37,929 nt of DNA from an uncultured Schlesneria sp. (GTDB taxonomy: Bacteria > Planctomycetota > Planctomycetia > Planctomycetales > Planctomycetaceae): positions 1-37,929 of the forward strand of contig CAIOKO010000115.1 of assembly GCA_903858935.1 (NCBI GenBank), given 5' to 3'. The position numbers were made by a program, and so were the translations under genes. Positions 8,600 to 17,425 of this stretch are shown in pieces (positions within the stretch are counted from its first letter, which is position 1; every line of letters starts with the position of its first letter). Under the pieces are notes generated by a model that had not been told where the DNA came from, ran no database searches, and worked only from the letters and a program-made list of their open reading frames with translations.

Positions 8600-9958
8600 T
8601 CACGGGGAATCCTTTGTTTCAGATGCAGCTTCGGTGCCTTCATCTTCTTGAGAAATGAGTAACCGATCGATTTTTGGACCGTCCATATCAACGATTTCCA
8701 GGCGGAGATCATTCCAATGAAGAACATCCCCGATATGGGGCGGCCTTTTCAGCAGTGCAAGGACGAGACCTGATACGGTTCCAACTCCACGCGGAACGGG
8801 GTCGGTCCACCGCGAAAGGTCCAGTGCTGTTTCAAGTTCGTGCAAATTTGAAGAACCATCAACCGACAAGCTTCCATCTTCACGTCGAACAATGTCTGGT
8901 TCGTGACTGTCCCCGTCGCGTCCATGGCGATGTTCATCGTGAATGTCTCCGACGAGCATCTCAAGCACGTCTTCGAGTGTGACCATCCCCTGCGTGCCGC
9001 CGTACTCATCCAGCACAATGGCGAGCTGTGTTTTGTGTTCCCGGAATAATTCGAGCAGCCGGGTAATGGTGATCGATTTCGGAATGAAAAGGGGGGCTCG
9101 AATCATTCGTCGAAGATCGATGGGCCGCCCCAAATACTGTTGCAGAAAGACATCCTTGAGATAGACGAAACCGACGATATGGTCGATGGTTCCTTCGCAG
9201 ACGGGGATTCGTGAAAACCCGGACATCGCCAGGGCACCGACGACTTCGTTCGAAGGAGTATCGATATCGAGCGCGTCGATATCGACTCGCGGTCGCAGAA
9301 TTTCGGTCACAGTACGGTCGCCAAGTCGCAACGCCTCCATAGCGACTTTCTGTTCCGATTCTTCGAGCAATCCCGCTTCCGTTCCTGCGTCGATCAAATG
9401 CTGAATATCTTCGACAGAGACCGACTGCATCTGGTCTGTACGTTGTCCAAGAACCTGCAGGACAAACTTGGTTGTTGCTTTCAAAAACCAGATGACGGGA
9501 CGCGAAATCCGCTGCAGAATCAGCATCGGGTAAGCGACAAAACGAGCCAGTGGCTCGGCATTCTGAAAAGCGATTCGCTTGGGAACAAGTTCGCCGAAAA
9601 TCAATATGAGAAACCCGACACCGCAAACAACCGAAGCAAAAGCGAGACTGGATTTGTTTTCGGCGACCCAGTTAATGTTGACTTTTGAAAGAAACTCTTC
9701 CAGCGGTTCTTGTAAATGGGCACCCGCAAACGCTGATGCCATGACTCCGACAAGCGTCATTCCAACTTGAACTGTGGGGAGAAATCGATCGGCGTCTTTG
9801 GCGAGATTCAGTGCGACCTGCGATGCGCTATCGCCCTCTTCGGCCCATTGTTCAAGACGACCGCGTCGGGCTGTGAGAATGGCAATTTCGGCGGCTGCGA
9901 AGAAACCATTCAACAGCGCCAGCAGGACGATCATACTCAGCTCGACAGCCCACGACAC
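8600..9958 (-). CDS. CNNM/CorC-like transmembrane CBS-domain protein (hemolysin family)
   Basis: The 452-aa protein has the family order: an N-terminal DUF21/CNNM membrane domain (MIVLLALLNGFFAAAEIAIL onwards, about residues 1-200), a CBS pair (about 210-335, including VDIDALDIDTPSNEV and AIVLDEYGGTQGMVTLEDVL), and a C-terminal CorC/HlyC domain (about 355-440) containing DGSLSVDGSSNLHELE. Members act in magnesium or cobalt efflux or resistance; the name hemolysin is historical. GGAG eight bases upstream supports the ATG at 9958. It is divergently placed from the MarR-pirin group, with 341 bp between them. Confidence 0.93.
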   Translation of the reverse strand: MSWAVELSMIVLLALLNGFFAAAEIAILTARRGRLEQWAEEGDSASQVALNLAKDADRFLPTVQVGMTLVGVMASAFAGAHLQEPLEEFLSKVNINWVAENKSSLAFASVVCGVGFLILIFGELVPKRIAFQNAEPLARFVAYPMLILQRISRPVIWFLKATTKFVLQVLGQRTDQMQSVSVEDIQHLIDAGTEAGLLEESEQKVAMEALRLGDRTVTEILRPRVDIDALDIDTPSNEVVGALAMSGFSRIPVCEGTIDHIVGFVYLKDVFLQQYLGRPIDLRRMIRAPLFIPKSITITRLLELFREHKTQLAIVLDEYGGTQGMVTLEDVLEMLVGDIHDEHRHGRDGDSHEPDIVRREDGSLSVDGSSNLHELETALDLSRWTDPVPRGVGTVSGLVLALLKRPPHIGDVLHWNDLRLEIVDMDGPKIDRLLISQEDEGTEAASETKDSP

Positions 9959-10299
9959 AATTGTCTCCGACCGAAGTCACGGACCTGTTCAATTGACATG
10001 AATTAAGATTATGAGCAAGACTCCTCAGAACAACCAGCCAAAGGAGTTCGATCAAGATCGAAATTCGATTTTCCTAAGTGCATCGCCTTGCTTTAAAAGA
10101 GCAGAACACGGCGGCCTGGTGCGGTGAAATCGTTTGTTCAAGAATTAGCGAGTTCCGCGTGAATAACCGGCTTTTGACAGGGTCGATTGCGCAGGCACAG
10201 GCAAACCTTCGGCGCTGAAAACACGAAATCTCAAGAAAACAAGTTGACACGACGATAGTTTATATGTAATGTATTATTCGACAGGAGACTGCGGTCAAG
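9959..10299. other. Divergent intergenic region between the CNNM-type gene and marR
   Basis: No credible reading frame spans this 341-bp gap. The left end holds the ribosome site of the minus-strand CNNM-type gene. The right end holds the plus-strand promoter described separately. The middle (about 10010-10230) shows no repeat or strong hairpin that I can see. Confidence 0.5.
10244..10272 (+). promoter_or_regulatory. Sigma70-like promoter for the marR-pirin group
   Basis: A perfect -35 hexamer TTGACA at 10244-10249 is followed 17 bp later by TAATGT (10267-10272), a weaker -10. The AT-rich spacer TAGTTTATATGTAATG stands out from the surroundings. It ends 27 bp before the MarR start codon, which fits autoregulation by MarR, though I do not see a clean palindromic operator. 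Confidence 0.55.
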
Positions 10300-10782
10300 A
10301 TGGCACCAAACCAGTTGCAACACGAACTGAAAAAGAAGCACCCGTTCGAATCATCCGAACAGGAAGCAACTTTGAATATCATTCGAACCAACGATCAATT
10401 TCAGAACCGGTTTGGACGACTGTTTCGAGAACACGGGCTCACTTCGTCCCAATACAATGTGTTGCGGATTTTGCGGGGAGAAGGGAAGCCAATGCCGTGC
10501 CTGGAAATTGCCGAAAGGATGGTTCAGGTTGTTCCTGCGATGACTGGACTCATTGATCGACTCGAAAAACAGGGTCTCGTCCGACGCGACCGATGTACTG
10601 AAGATCGTCGAGTGATCTTCATTGAGCTGACCGATAAAGGGGCCGCTTTGCTTCAGCAACTGGATGGGCCTGTGATGGAATTACATCGCAGTCTTGTCGG
10701 GCATCTCAGCCAAAGCGAACTGAAGGAACTGAGCCGGCTGCTGGAAAAATGTCGCATGAGTGTCAGCGGAACGCTTGATTGA
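10300..10782 (+). CDS. MarR-family transcriptional regulator
   Basis: The 160-aa winged-helix DNA-binding protein has the MarR order: an N-terminal dimerisation helix, LTSSQYNVLRIL, the recognition helix region MPCLEIAERMVQVVPAMTGLIDRLEKQGLV, and the basic beta-wing RRDRCTEDRRVIFIELTDKG. Three cysteines (Cys67, Cys99 and one near the C-terminus in EKCRMS) leave room for thiol-based sensing as in OhrR or the quinone-sensing MarR proteins; this is inference. It heads a same-strand run of pirin, a DoxX-like protein and an Old Yellow Enzyme, so it probably represses those genes and itself. CAGGAG lies rather far (13 bp) from the start codon. Confidence 0.9.
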   Translation: MAPNQLQHELKKKHPFESSEQEATLNIIRTNDQFQNRFGRLFREHGLTSSQYNVLRILRGEGKPMPCLEIAERMVQVVPAMTGLIDRLEKQGLVRRDRCTEDRRVIFIELTDKGAALLQQLDGPVMELHRSLVGHLSQSELKELSRLLEKCRMSVSGTLD

Positions 10783-10857
10783 TGGAAGTGGGGCATTTTT
10801 TTCGCCAAACAAATTACATGTGAACAATCGTCTCAACGTTAGATTTCGAGTGACAAC

Positions 10858-11556
10858 ATGATTCAGATTCGAAAGTCGACAGACCGAGGCCACGCAAATC
10901 ACGGCTGGCTCAATACTTATCACACATTTTCATTTGCTTCGTATCGGGACCCGAAACAGATGGGTTTCCGATCGTTACGGGTGATGAATGAAGATTGGGT
11001 TGCCCCAGGACAAGGTTTTGGCACCCATCCGCATCAAGACATGGAAATTGTCACGTACGTCCTGGAAGGTGCACTGGAACACAAGGATTCGATGGGAAAC
11101 GGTGAAGTCCTGCGGCCTGGTGAATTTCAGCGGATGACTGCCGGGACCGGAATTACTCATAGTGAATTCAATCCGTCTGCAACCGAGCCGGTCCATCTTT
11201 ACCAGATCTGGCTCTATCCAGACCAGAAAGGTCTTGAGCCAGGTTACGAACAAAAACGATTTCCCGAAGTGGAACGACAAAACCGGCTGCGTCTCGTCGC
11301 ATCACATGACGCGGATCAGGGGTCATTATTGATCCATCAGGACGCTCGCATTTTTCTCGCTCGGCTGGGACATGGTCATGAAGTCATTCATGAGCTGGCC
11401 CCGGGACGACATGCATGGCTGCAAGTCCTGCGTGGTTCGGTCAGATTAAATGGACAGGAGTTACAAACCAGCGATGGTGCTTCGGTCAGCGACGAGACCT
11501 CACTTTCAATTCAATCCATTGATGACGCCGAAGTCATGTTGTTTGATCTGGCGTAA
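10858..11556 (+). CDS. Pirin-family bicupin (YhhW-like)
   Basis: The 232-aa protein matches the bacterial pirin/YhhW length and fold. The N-terminal cupin carries all four metal ligands in the expected places: His57 and His59 in GTHPHQDMEI, His101 and Glu103 in GTGITHSEFN. Characterised relatives are metal-dependent quercetin 2,3-dioxygenases, or regulators with unclear natural substrates. The C-terminal cupin (from about 150; HAWLQVLRGSVRLNGQEL) lacks such ligands, as is usual. It follows marR by 75 bp and precedes the DoxX-like gene by 38 bp, which supports co-regulation in response to phenolic or electrophilic compounds. Confidence 0.94.
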   Translation: MIQIRKSTDRGHANHGWLNTYHTFSFASYRDPKQMGFRSLRVMNEDWVAPGQGFGTHPHQDMEIVTYVLEGALEHKDSMGNGEVLRPGEFQRMTAGTGITHSEFNPSATEPVHLYQIWLYPDQKGLEPGYEQKRFPEVERQNRLRLVASHDADQGSLLIHQDARIFLARLGHGHEVIHELAPGRHAWLQVLRGSVRLNGQELQTSDGASVSDETSLSIQSIDDAEVMLFDLA

Positions 11557-11594
11557 TCGATCCTGACAAACCCTTACATGAAAGAATCAAGCCA

Positions 11595-12035
11595 ATGAAA
11601 ACGGTCTTGCATGGCCTGCTGAATGTCTTAAGCCGGTTGATGATCGCCACAATTTTTCTATTGAGCGCGGTTGGAAACAAGATTCCGAAATTTGACGATG
11701 TCGCCGCCTTGATGAAGTCTCAGGGAATACCGCAGCCGCAAGTCATGCTGGCCGGTGCCATTCTTTTCCTGATCGCCGGCAGCCTGTCAATTATCCTGGG
11801 CTACAAAGCCCGAATCGGAGCAGGCCTTTTATTCGTATTTCTGGTGTTGGCAACCTATTACTTTCACGACTTCTGGAACGTCATCAACCCGCTCAAGCAG
11901 CAGCTGAAACAAGAGCAAATGATCCAATTCATGAAGAATCTCTCCCTGATGGGAACCATGCTTTTCGTGATGGCCAATGGCTCAGGAGCGATGAGCCTGG
12001 ACCAGCGACACTCGTCAAAATCCCGAAAGGGCTAA
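11595..12035 (+). CDS. DoxX-like four-helix membrane protein
   Basis: The 146-aa protein has four hydrophobic segments at about 8-25, 48-70, 76-96 and 112-130. It carries the family pattern RLMIATIFLLSAVGNKIPKF at the start and AGAILFLIAGSLSIILGYKARIGAGLL in the middle. DoxX-type proteins sit in the cytoplasmic membrane, and several are linked to redox or thiol stress; the biochemical role is poorly defined. Its position between pirin and an Old Yellow Enzyme under a MarR regulator fits that theme. The charged loop after helix 3 (KQQLKQEQMIQF) and the basic C-terminus are as expected. Confidence 0.85.
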   Translation: MKTVLHGLLNVLSRLMIATIFLLSAVGNKIPKFDDVAALMKSQGIPQPQVMLAGAILFLIAGSLSIILGYKARIGAGLLFVFLVLATYYFHDFWNVINPLKQQLKQEQMIQFMKNLSLMGTMLFVMANGSGAMSLDQRHSSKSRKG

Positions 12036-12108
12036 TAACCCTCTTGCGAGGCGCTCTCGCCGTTTCCTTGTCTCCCAGTCGACCGTTTAGAAACTCAAAG
12101 GAAATCTC

Positions 12109-13209
12109 ATGTCTGATCAGTCTCTTTTTCAGTCGTTTGCTCTCGGTGATCTGACGCTTCGCAACCGGATCGTACTGGCTCCTATGACACGAGCCAGGTC
12201 AGGAGCTGACCGTTTGGCAAACTCAATCAACGCGAAATATTACGCTCAACGAAGTTCTGCCGGCTTAATTGTGACGGAAGGGACAACGATCTCGGAAGAA
12301 GCGAATGGATGGGGCGAATCTCCGGGGATTTACACTGACACGATGGCGGACGCATGGAAACAGGTTGTTGATGCCGTTCACGAAAAACAGGGGGTGATTT
12401 TCCTTCAACTCTGGCATTGTGGTCGTGCTTCGCACAGCTCATTTCAGAATGGAAAATTGCCAGTTGCTCCCTCTGCGATCAAGCTTAACGGAGACTACGT
12501 TCACACACCGACGGGAAAACAGCCCTACGAAGTTCCAAGAGCTCTTGAAACCGCAGAGATTTCTCGAGTTGTCGGCGACTACCAGCAGGCTGCCGAACGG
12601 GCAAAAAAGGCGGGATTTGACGGCGTCGAAATTCACGGCGCTAACGGTTACCTGATCGATGAATTCCTCCAGTCGAAGACCAACCACAGAACAGATCAAT
12701 ACGGTGGCAGTACTGAGAATCGATTCCGATTCTTGAAAGAAGTTGTGGAAGCGGTCGCTTCGGTCTGGTCGGCCCATAAAGTTGGCGTCAGGTTGTCTCC
12801 GAATGGCGTGTACAACGACATGGGATCACCGGATTACCGGGAACAATTTACCTACGTGGCAAAGCAACTCGATCAGTACAAATTAGCCTATCTTCACGTG
12901 ATGGACGGGTTAGGATTCGGCTTTCACAATCTCGGCGAGCCAATGACATTATCAGAAATCCGTACGGTATTTCACGGTACGCTGATTGGTAATTGTGGCT
13001 ATACAGAAGCCACTGCGACGCAAGCGGTTTCCGCTGGTTATGCTGACTTGATCGCATTCGGACGACCCTACATCAGCAACCCTGACCTGGTCGAGCGGTT
13101 TCAAAACGGACTTCCGCTCGCCGAACTTGCCCCGATGTCGGACTGGTATTCTCCTACGGGTGAAAAAGGATATACCGACTTTCCAAGTTACTCGGCAAAT
13201 CACGCTTGA
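12109..13209 (+). CDS. Old Yellow Enzyme family NAD(P)H:flavin oxidoreductase (NemA-like)
   Basis: The 366-aa FMN-dependent TIM-barrel ene-reductase reduces activated C=C bonds, quinones, N-ethylmaleimide or nitro compounds. Active-site residues are visible: Thr27 in APMTRAR, the substrate-binding pair His176/Asn179 with proton donor Tyr181 in HGANGYL, and QYGGS at 197-201. Phosphate-binding residues of the barrel end appear in IGNCGYT and FGRPYISNPDLVERF. Length and motifs match NemA/OYE. AAAGGA about 8 bp upstream supports the start. It is the last gene of the MarR-pirin-DoxX run and is followed by a likely terminator. Confidence 0.94.
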   Translation: MSDQSLFQSFALGDLTLRNRIVLAPMTRARSGADRLANSINAKYYAQRSSAGLIVTEGTTISEEANGWGESPGIYTDTMADAWKQVVDAVHEKQGVIFLQLWHCGRASHSSFQNGKLPVAPSAIKLNGDYVHTPTGKQPYEVPRALETAEISRVVGDYQQAAERAKKAGFDGVEIHGANGYLIDEFLQSKTNHRTDQYGGSTENRFRFLKEVVEAVASVWSAHKVGVRLSPNGVYNDMGSPDYREQFTYVAKQLDQYKLAYLHVMDGLGFGFHNLGEPMTLSEIRTVFHGTLIGNCGYTEATATQAVSAGYADLIAFGRPYISNPDLVERFQNGLPLAELAPMSDWYSPTGEKGYTDFPSYSANHA

Positions 13210-13241
13210 AATGACTGAATGAGAGAACGGTTACCGAATGT

Positions 13242-13283
13242 GATCACCCTTTTCGCATGGTGCTGAAAGGGGGTCTTTTTTTT
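13242..13283 (+). terminator. Probable Rho-independent terminator after the Old Yellow Enzyme gene
   Basis: CACCCTTTTC is followed by GAAAGGGGGT about 10 bases later, giving a stem of about 7 bp, then an 8-base T-run (CTTTTTTTTC). It lies about 35 bp past the stop. Confidence 0.6.
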
Positions 13284-13412
13284 CGAAGTCCGAATTGAAA
13301 TTCAGACCATGATCGAACTTTTTGACGTATTCCGGATTTTTTTTGGGCTTTTACGTGAAACCTCAGGTATGATTTCATTCGTAAACCGACCGTTTGCGAT
13401 GCTGGCGACCCC

Positions 13413-14948
13413 ATGAATTTCGTACCGTTGTCACGGGCGGATTTCGACATGGTGGTTCTCAGTGGGTTTACCGAAGGCGAAACTCAGGTCAAGGACGTGG
13501 TAGTGCACGAAATCAATTCTACGCAACGTCGCCGACGTTTGAGATTGATCAAGGCCGAAGATGAACAAGTGGATGATCGTTTTCGTTCCGCCGCATCAAT
13601 TCTCGCACCCGCTTCTAACACTGACGCTGCTCGATTTGAAGTCGAACGGATTCATCGGCGGATGATGATGGAATGCCGGGCGAAGACCGGGACCAGGATT
13701 CGAATCGAATTCCCCGGTGAAGAAACTCAGATTGTCACGATGAGCCAACCCTACCTGTTGATTGGTAGTGATTCCCATTGTGATTTGAGGTTAGACCACA
13801 AAGCCGTACATCCGCGACATATTTTTCTGCAATGGGTCAATGGGCAAATCTTTTGGTGTGATCTTGCTCCACGTGAGGGTACCGATCAGCGGCAGCAGAC
13901 AAATGGAAAGTGGTTCGATAACGAGCCGATCAGCATTGGACCATACCGGCTGTCTCTCGACAAACAGGAGCTTCCTGCAAAACCAGATGACTCTCCATTG
14001 GATCGTTCATCCCTATTGACCGAGGAGTTACCCCAATTAGCGTTTCAATTTGTGGGTGTTGAACAAAGCGAAAATCTTTGGTCTGTGAATCGCGTCCTGA
14101 CAATGATCGGTCGAAGTTCGCAATGTAAGCTTCGTTTGAACCACACTTCAATGCCAAATGTTCAAGCCTGTCTCTTGCGAACCAGGCACTGTTGTTGGCT
14201 TGTCGATATTGAGGGATCCGGGACAACTGGCGTGAATGGCAGGGCAATCACCGTCGCTCCAATCGATATCGGTGACATATTGCAACTCGGGCCGTTCCGA
14301 GTCGAAGTCGTTACAAAGTCGATTTCAAAACATGACTCGCCCGCAACCGGTTCAACGAAAACATCGCGCAAATTGCGACAAGCCAACAGGCTGGAAGCCC
14401 CAAACAAGGACGAGTTTTCGGACGTAAAGTCGAAGCCTTCAGACATCCCAACCAAAGTTCAAGTCGTACCGCAATCGTTGACGGACAACGTCGTTTTTCG
14501 AAAGGAAGCGGAAGTCACTCAACGTTGCAGGGAAGGGACGACCAATCGTAATTCAGTTAACCACGGCAACAGTCCTGACAACCATCCAGAAGTTGACCAC
14601 CACCCGCTTGTGGGCATAAATCCTATTGCCATCCCCGAGGAGACAAGAAATGTTAGCGGTGGGGGTCAGCCAAGCTCCCATCCACGGGGATTGCCAAGTT
14701 CCGAGGCAAAACTTCCCCAGACGGTGGGATTAGAGCAGTCAATCTCGAGTTTCATAAAAGCACATGAGCTTCAACTGTTAATTCTCAAAACTCAACTGGA
14801 CCGATTTAAAGAGGTTTATGAAAAGCCGAGAAGCCAATCGATATCCAAACAGGCTAGATCGAAGCTGGACAAAGCGATGTGTGAAACAATGAAAACCCAC
14901 GAATTGATGTATGAATCCATCAAGAAGTTGGCCCAAATAATCAAGTGA
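13413..14948 (+). CDS. Protein with two FHA domains and a helical C-terminus
   Basis: In this 511-aa frame, two forkhead-associated (phosphothreonine-binding) domains are visible. The first, about residues 105-185, carries YLLIGSDSHCDLRLDHKAVHPRHIFLQW in part. The second, about 215-305, carries LTMIGRSSQCKLRLNHTSMPNVQACLL and later TGVNGRAI. The first is degenerate at the usual GR-S-H positions (GSDSHCD, PRH); the second keeps GRSS but has MPNVQ in place of the usual S-R-H. No kinase, phosphatase or membrane segment accompanies them. The middle (about 320-440) is polar and low-complexity, and the last 70 residues are charged and helical. The start is uncertain: no good ribosome site precedes 13413, and 13449 is an alternative. 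Confidence 0.75.
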   Translation: MNFVPLSRADFDMVVLSGFTEGETQVKDVVVHEINSTQRRRRLRLIKAEDEQVDDRFRSAASILAPASNTDAARFEVERIHRRMMMECRAKTGTRIRIEFPGEETQIVTMSQPYLLIGSDSHCDLRLDHKAVHPRHIFLQWVNGQIFWCDLAPREGTDQRQQTNGKWFDNEPISIGPYRLSLDKQELPAKPDDSPLDRSSLLTEELPQLAFQFVGVEQSENLWSVNRVLTMIGRSSQCKLRLNHTSMPNVQACLLRTRHCCWLVDIEGSGTTGVNGRAITVAPIDIGDILQLGPFRVEVVTKSISKHDSPATGSTKTSRKLRQANRLEAPNKDEFSDVKSKPSDIPTKVQVVPQSLTDNVVFRKEAEVTQRCREGTTNRNSVNHGNSPDNHPEVDHHPLVGINPIAIPEETRNVSGGGQPSSHPRGLPSSEAKLPQTVGLEQSISSFIKAHELQLLILKTQLDRFKEVYEKPRSQSISKQARSKLDKAMCETMKTHELMYESIKKLAQIIK

Positions 14949-15073
14949 TTATCAATTCGTGATCAGATCAATGCGGCTGGTACCGATTTCCAGATCTTAA
15001 GATTTCGACTGGATGAAACCCCCGGAGCTACGGCCGAACAAACGCTTTTGCTTAGATTGTCCAGTCGCATCGC

Positions 15074-15103
15074 GAGATAAATCACTTCTCAGAAGGTTTA
15101 TCT
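15074..15103. terminator. Candidate bidirectional hairpin between convergent genes
   Basis: AGATAAA (15075-15081) pairs with TTTATCT (15097-15103), with an inner CTTCT/AGAAG stem. It lies 15 bp past the stop of the minus-strand pheT gene and 125 bp past the FHA gene. There is no long T-tract, so the call is moderate. Confidence 0.4.
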
Positions 15104-15117
15104 TACTCTCCAGAAAT

Positions 15118-17145
15118 TCAAGCACGTAACGTGGCTGACAATTTTTCGGCACATGAAGCGATGACAGCTTTTTGAGCGGCTTCTATTTCCTCGCTAGTTA
15201 GCGTGCGGTCAGATCGATACGAAAGCGTTACTAAGTATGACTTCTTTCCTTCCGGAATTTGCTTACCCCGATATTGACCACCGAATGAAACGGTTTCCAA
15301 TAGCGGCCCACCCGCCTGACGAACCGTCTGTTCGAGCGTTGACCATGTGACCGATTCTTCCAACACGAAATTCAAGTCACGAGACGAAGCTTGATGTGTC
15401 GGAAGCTCGCGGAATTTAGGGACGAGATCGGCGTGTGCCTCAAGTACAGCCATATTAAGTTCGGCAACGGTGACAGCATCTCGCAAATCGAGCTGATCGT
15501 TGACGGAACGATCTAATTCACCAAGCAAACCCCACAACTGGCCATTGACAAGAACTTCGGCACCTCGACCTGGCACAAATTGAGCCATGTCAAATTCTCG
15601 GAACGTCAGTGCAGCAAGTGGATTTACGCATATTGCGAGTTGCTCGACCACCCCTTTTAGTTCATGAAATGAACGTCCACTGACGAGGCTTACCATTCTC
15701 GGCTCAGCGTCATGTTCTGGAACGGCCTTATCGGTCGAAATGTAAACGCGGGCAATTTCAAAAAGTTGGGCGTGAAATTGTCCGTGCCGCTCGTTCTCTC
15801 GCCGAGATACAAGCAGACTTGGAACTAAACTCTGTCGAAGTCGGCTGAATTCTGGAAAATCTGAGTGTTCAATACTCAGCGGGGCCAGCGCGTCACCGTG
15901 CGGCGTGAAAAGCTTTCGTTCCGTTTCACTGACCAACGAAACAGTCATAGCTTCGTAGAAACCAGCAGCGGTCAATGTCTCGCGCACACGGTCACTGACG
16001 CGATCCTGAAATCGTTTTTTGCTCGAGCATAAAGGTACCGGCGAGTCTTCCGGAATTTTGTCATACCCATAAATTCGAATGATCTCTTCGATCAGATCGA
16101 TTTCGCGAGTCAAATCGCGGCGATTCGAAGGAATCGCGAATGTCGCAGAAATATCGCCATCACGGGTTTGCAGGTTCAAACCGAGTGCTTCAAGAATTCG
16201 GACGGTCTCTGTGACGGAAATTTCGATCCCGAGTACCTGGCTAATTCGTCCGAATCTCAATGTGACCAGCTCGCGCTCAACCGGTGGTCGTTTGCCCGCG
16301 AAGATTGGCTCGTCGAGCAATTCACCTCCTGCGAGTTCAAGAATGAGCTCGCAACAACGTCGGCTGGCCCAATCAGGCCCATGCGGGTCGAGCGATCGTT
16401 CGAACCGGTAAGACGAGTCACTTCGAAGTTTTAGCTTGCGAGAGGCGTTACGAATCGTCAACGGCGAAAAGAGCGCTGACTCAATCAAAACGTCTTTCGT
16501 TGTGGACGTAATTTCCGTCTCGGCCCCGCCCATGATCCCTGCGATTGCGACGGGATGATCAGCGTCGGCAATGACGCAAATCTCATCCGTCAGCGAGTAC
16601 TCTTTATGATCAATTGCCTGCAGTTTTTCGCCAGTTCTAGCTCGACGGACAATAATCTTCTTTCCGTGAAGCTTATTGAAATCGAACGCATGCAGGGGCT
16701 GACCGCATTCCATCAGGACATAATTGGTGATATCGACAATGTTATTGATCGATGCAATTCCAACCGTCTTTAATCTCGCAATCATCCATTCCGGGCTTGG
16801 ACCGACTTTGACACCTCGAATAAGGCGCGCGTGGTATTGTGAACACAAATCATGAGATTCGATCGAGACCGAAGTCGCGGTTGCAGTTTTGGCGGAAACC
16901 GTCCGAGGATTTGCCGATGGAATTGAAATCGGCTTTGCGTACAAGACGGCTGCTTCGCGGGCAACTCCCAAATGTCCAAGACAATCCGGCCTGTTGCTGG
17001 TCACTTCAAGATCGATACACGAGTCTGCATCGATCGCATGGAACTCCTCCAAATTAAGCCCCGACATTGTCAATCGGTCTGACAATTCTGCGACCGAGAC
17101 GTCCAGGGAAACGTATTGTTTAAGCCAGTTCCAGCTGACGAGCAT
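15118..17145 (-). CDS. pheT: Phenylalanine-tRNA ligase beta subunit, short form
   Basis: The beta chain of the heterotetrameric synthetase provides editing and tRNA contacts. Recognisable parts in order: the N-terminal MLVSWNWLKQYV; VTSNRPDCLGHLGVAREAA; the B3/4 editing domain with INNIVDITNYVLMECGQPLHAFD; the B5 domain (LRFGRISQVLGIEI); the catalytic-like core (EEIIRIYGYDKIP); and the C-terminal FDX-ACB anticodon-binding domain (about 585-675, SSRDLNFVL and KKSYLVTLSYRSDRTL). At 675 aa it is about 120 residues shorter than the E. coli protein. The gap is local: residue ~38 (LEEFHAID) runs straight into CIDLEVTSNRPDC, skipping the roughly 100-residue EMAP-II-like OB-fold insert. No pheS is adjacent, so it is not in the usual pheST pair. 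The gene stands alone between an FHA gene and a divergent PQQ gene. Confidence 0.95.
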   Translation of the reverse strand: MLVSWNWLKQYVSLDVSVAELSDRLTMSGLNLEEFHAIDADSCIDLEVTSNRPDCLGHLGVAREAAVLYAKPISIPSANPRTVSAKTATATSVSIESHDLCSQYHARLIRGVKVGPSPEWMIARLKTVGIASINNIVDITNYVLMECGQPLHAFDFNKLHGKKIIVRRARTGEKLQAIDHKEYSLTDEICVIADADHPVAIAGIMGGAETEITSTTKDVLIESALFSPLTIRNASRKLKLRSDSSYRFERSLDPHGPDWASRRCCELILELAGGELLDEPIFAGKRPPVERELVTLRFGRISQVLGIEISVTETVRILEALGLNLQTRDGDISATFAIPSNRRDLTREIDLIEEIIRIYGYDKIPEDSPVPLCSSKKRFQDRVSDRVRETLTAAGFYEAMTVSLVSETERKLFTPHGDALAPLSIEHSDFPEFSRLRQSLVPSLLVSRRENERHGQFHAQLFEIARVYISTDKAVPEHDAEPRMVSLVSGRSFHELKGVVEQLAICVNPLAALTFREFDMAQFVPGRGAEVLVNGQLWGLLGELDRSVNDQLDLRDAVTVAELNMAVLEAHADLVPKFRELPTHQASSRDLNFVLEESVTWSTLEQTVRQAGGPLLETVSFGGQYRGKQIPEGKKSYLVTLSYRSDRTLTSEEIEAAQKAVIASCAEKLSATLRA

Positions 17146-17425
17146 TTCAATTCACCATTCTCATACAAAAGTCGATCACGGACGATATTTCGAAGTTTTT
17201 TTTCGCCATTGTGAGTACGGACCTGAACATCAAGTTCAGAACTTCAAATTACCCGATGTTCGTTGAAAAGTAACCTGTACGCCAAAAACCGGATGGTGAT
17301 GCTTCGGCTGGCTTGGCTGCTTGCTCGACCGATTGGGTTTGGGTATGTTTAGGTTCAATACTTTTAGATCCCGCCATGATCTGCCCGCCCACTCGATTTC
17401 GAGTCTGAAACACAGGATGTTCACC
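17146..17425. other. Divergent intergenic region between pheT and a PQQ-propeller gene
   Basis: These 280 bp separate two outward-reading genes and so must hold promoters for both. I see no confident -35/-10 pair and no large repeat. The PQQ reading frame stays open upstream to 17321, but that leader (MLDRLGLGMFRF...) lacks signal-peptide character and is treated as untranslated. Confidence 0.4.

Noticed and set aside
10250-10280. MarR operator palindrome overlapping the -10 region
   Set aside because: The AT-rich stretch does not form a convincing dyad when compared with its reverse complement.
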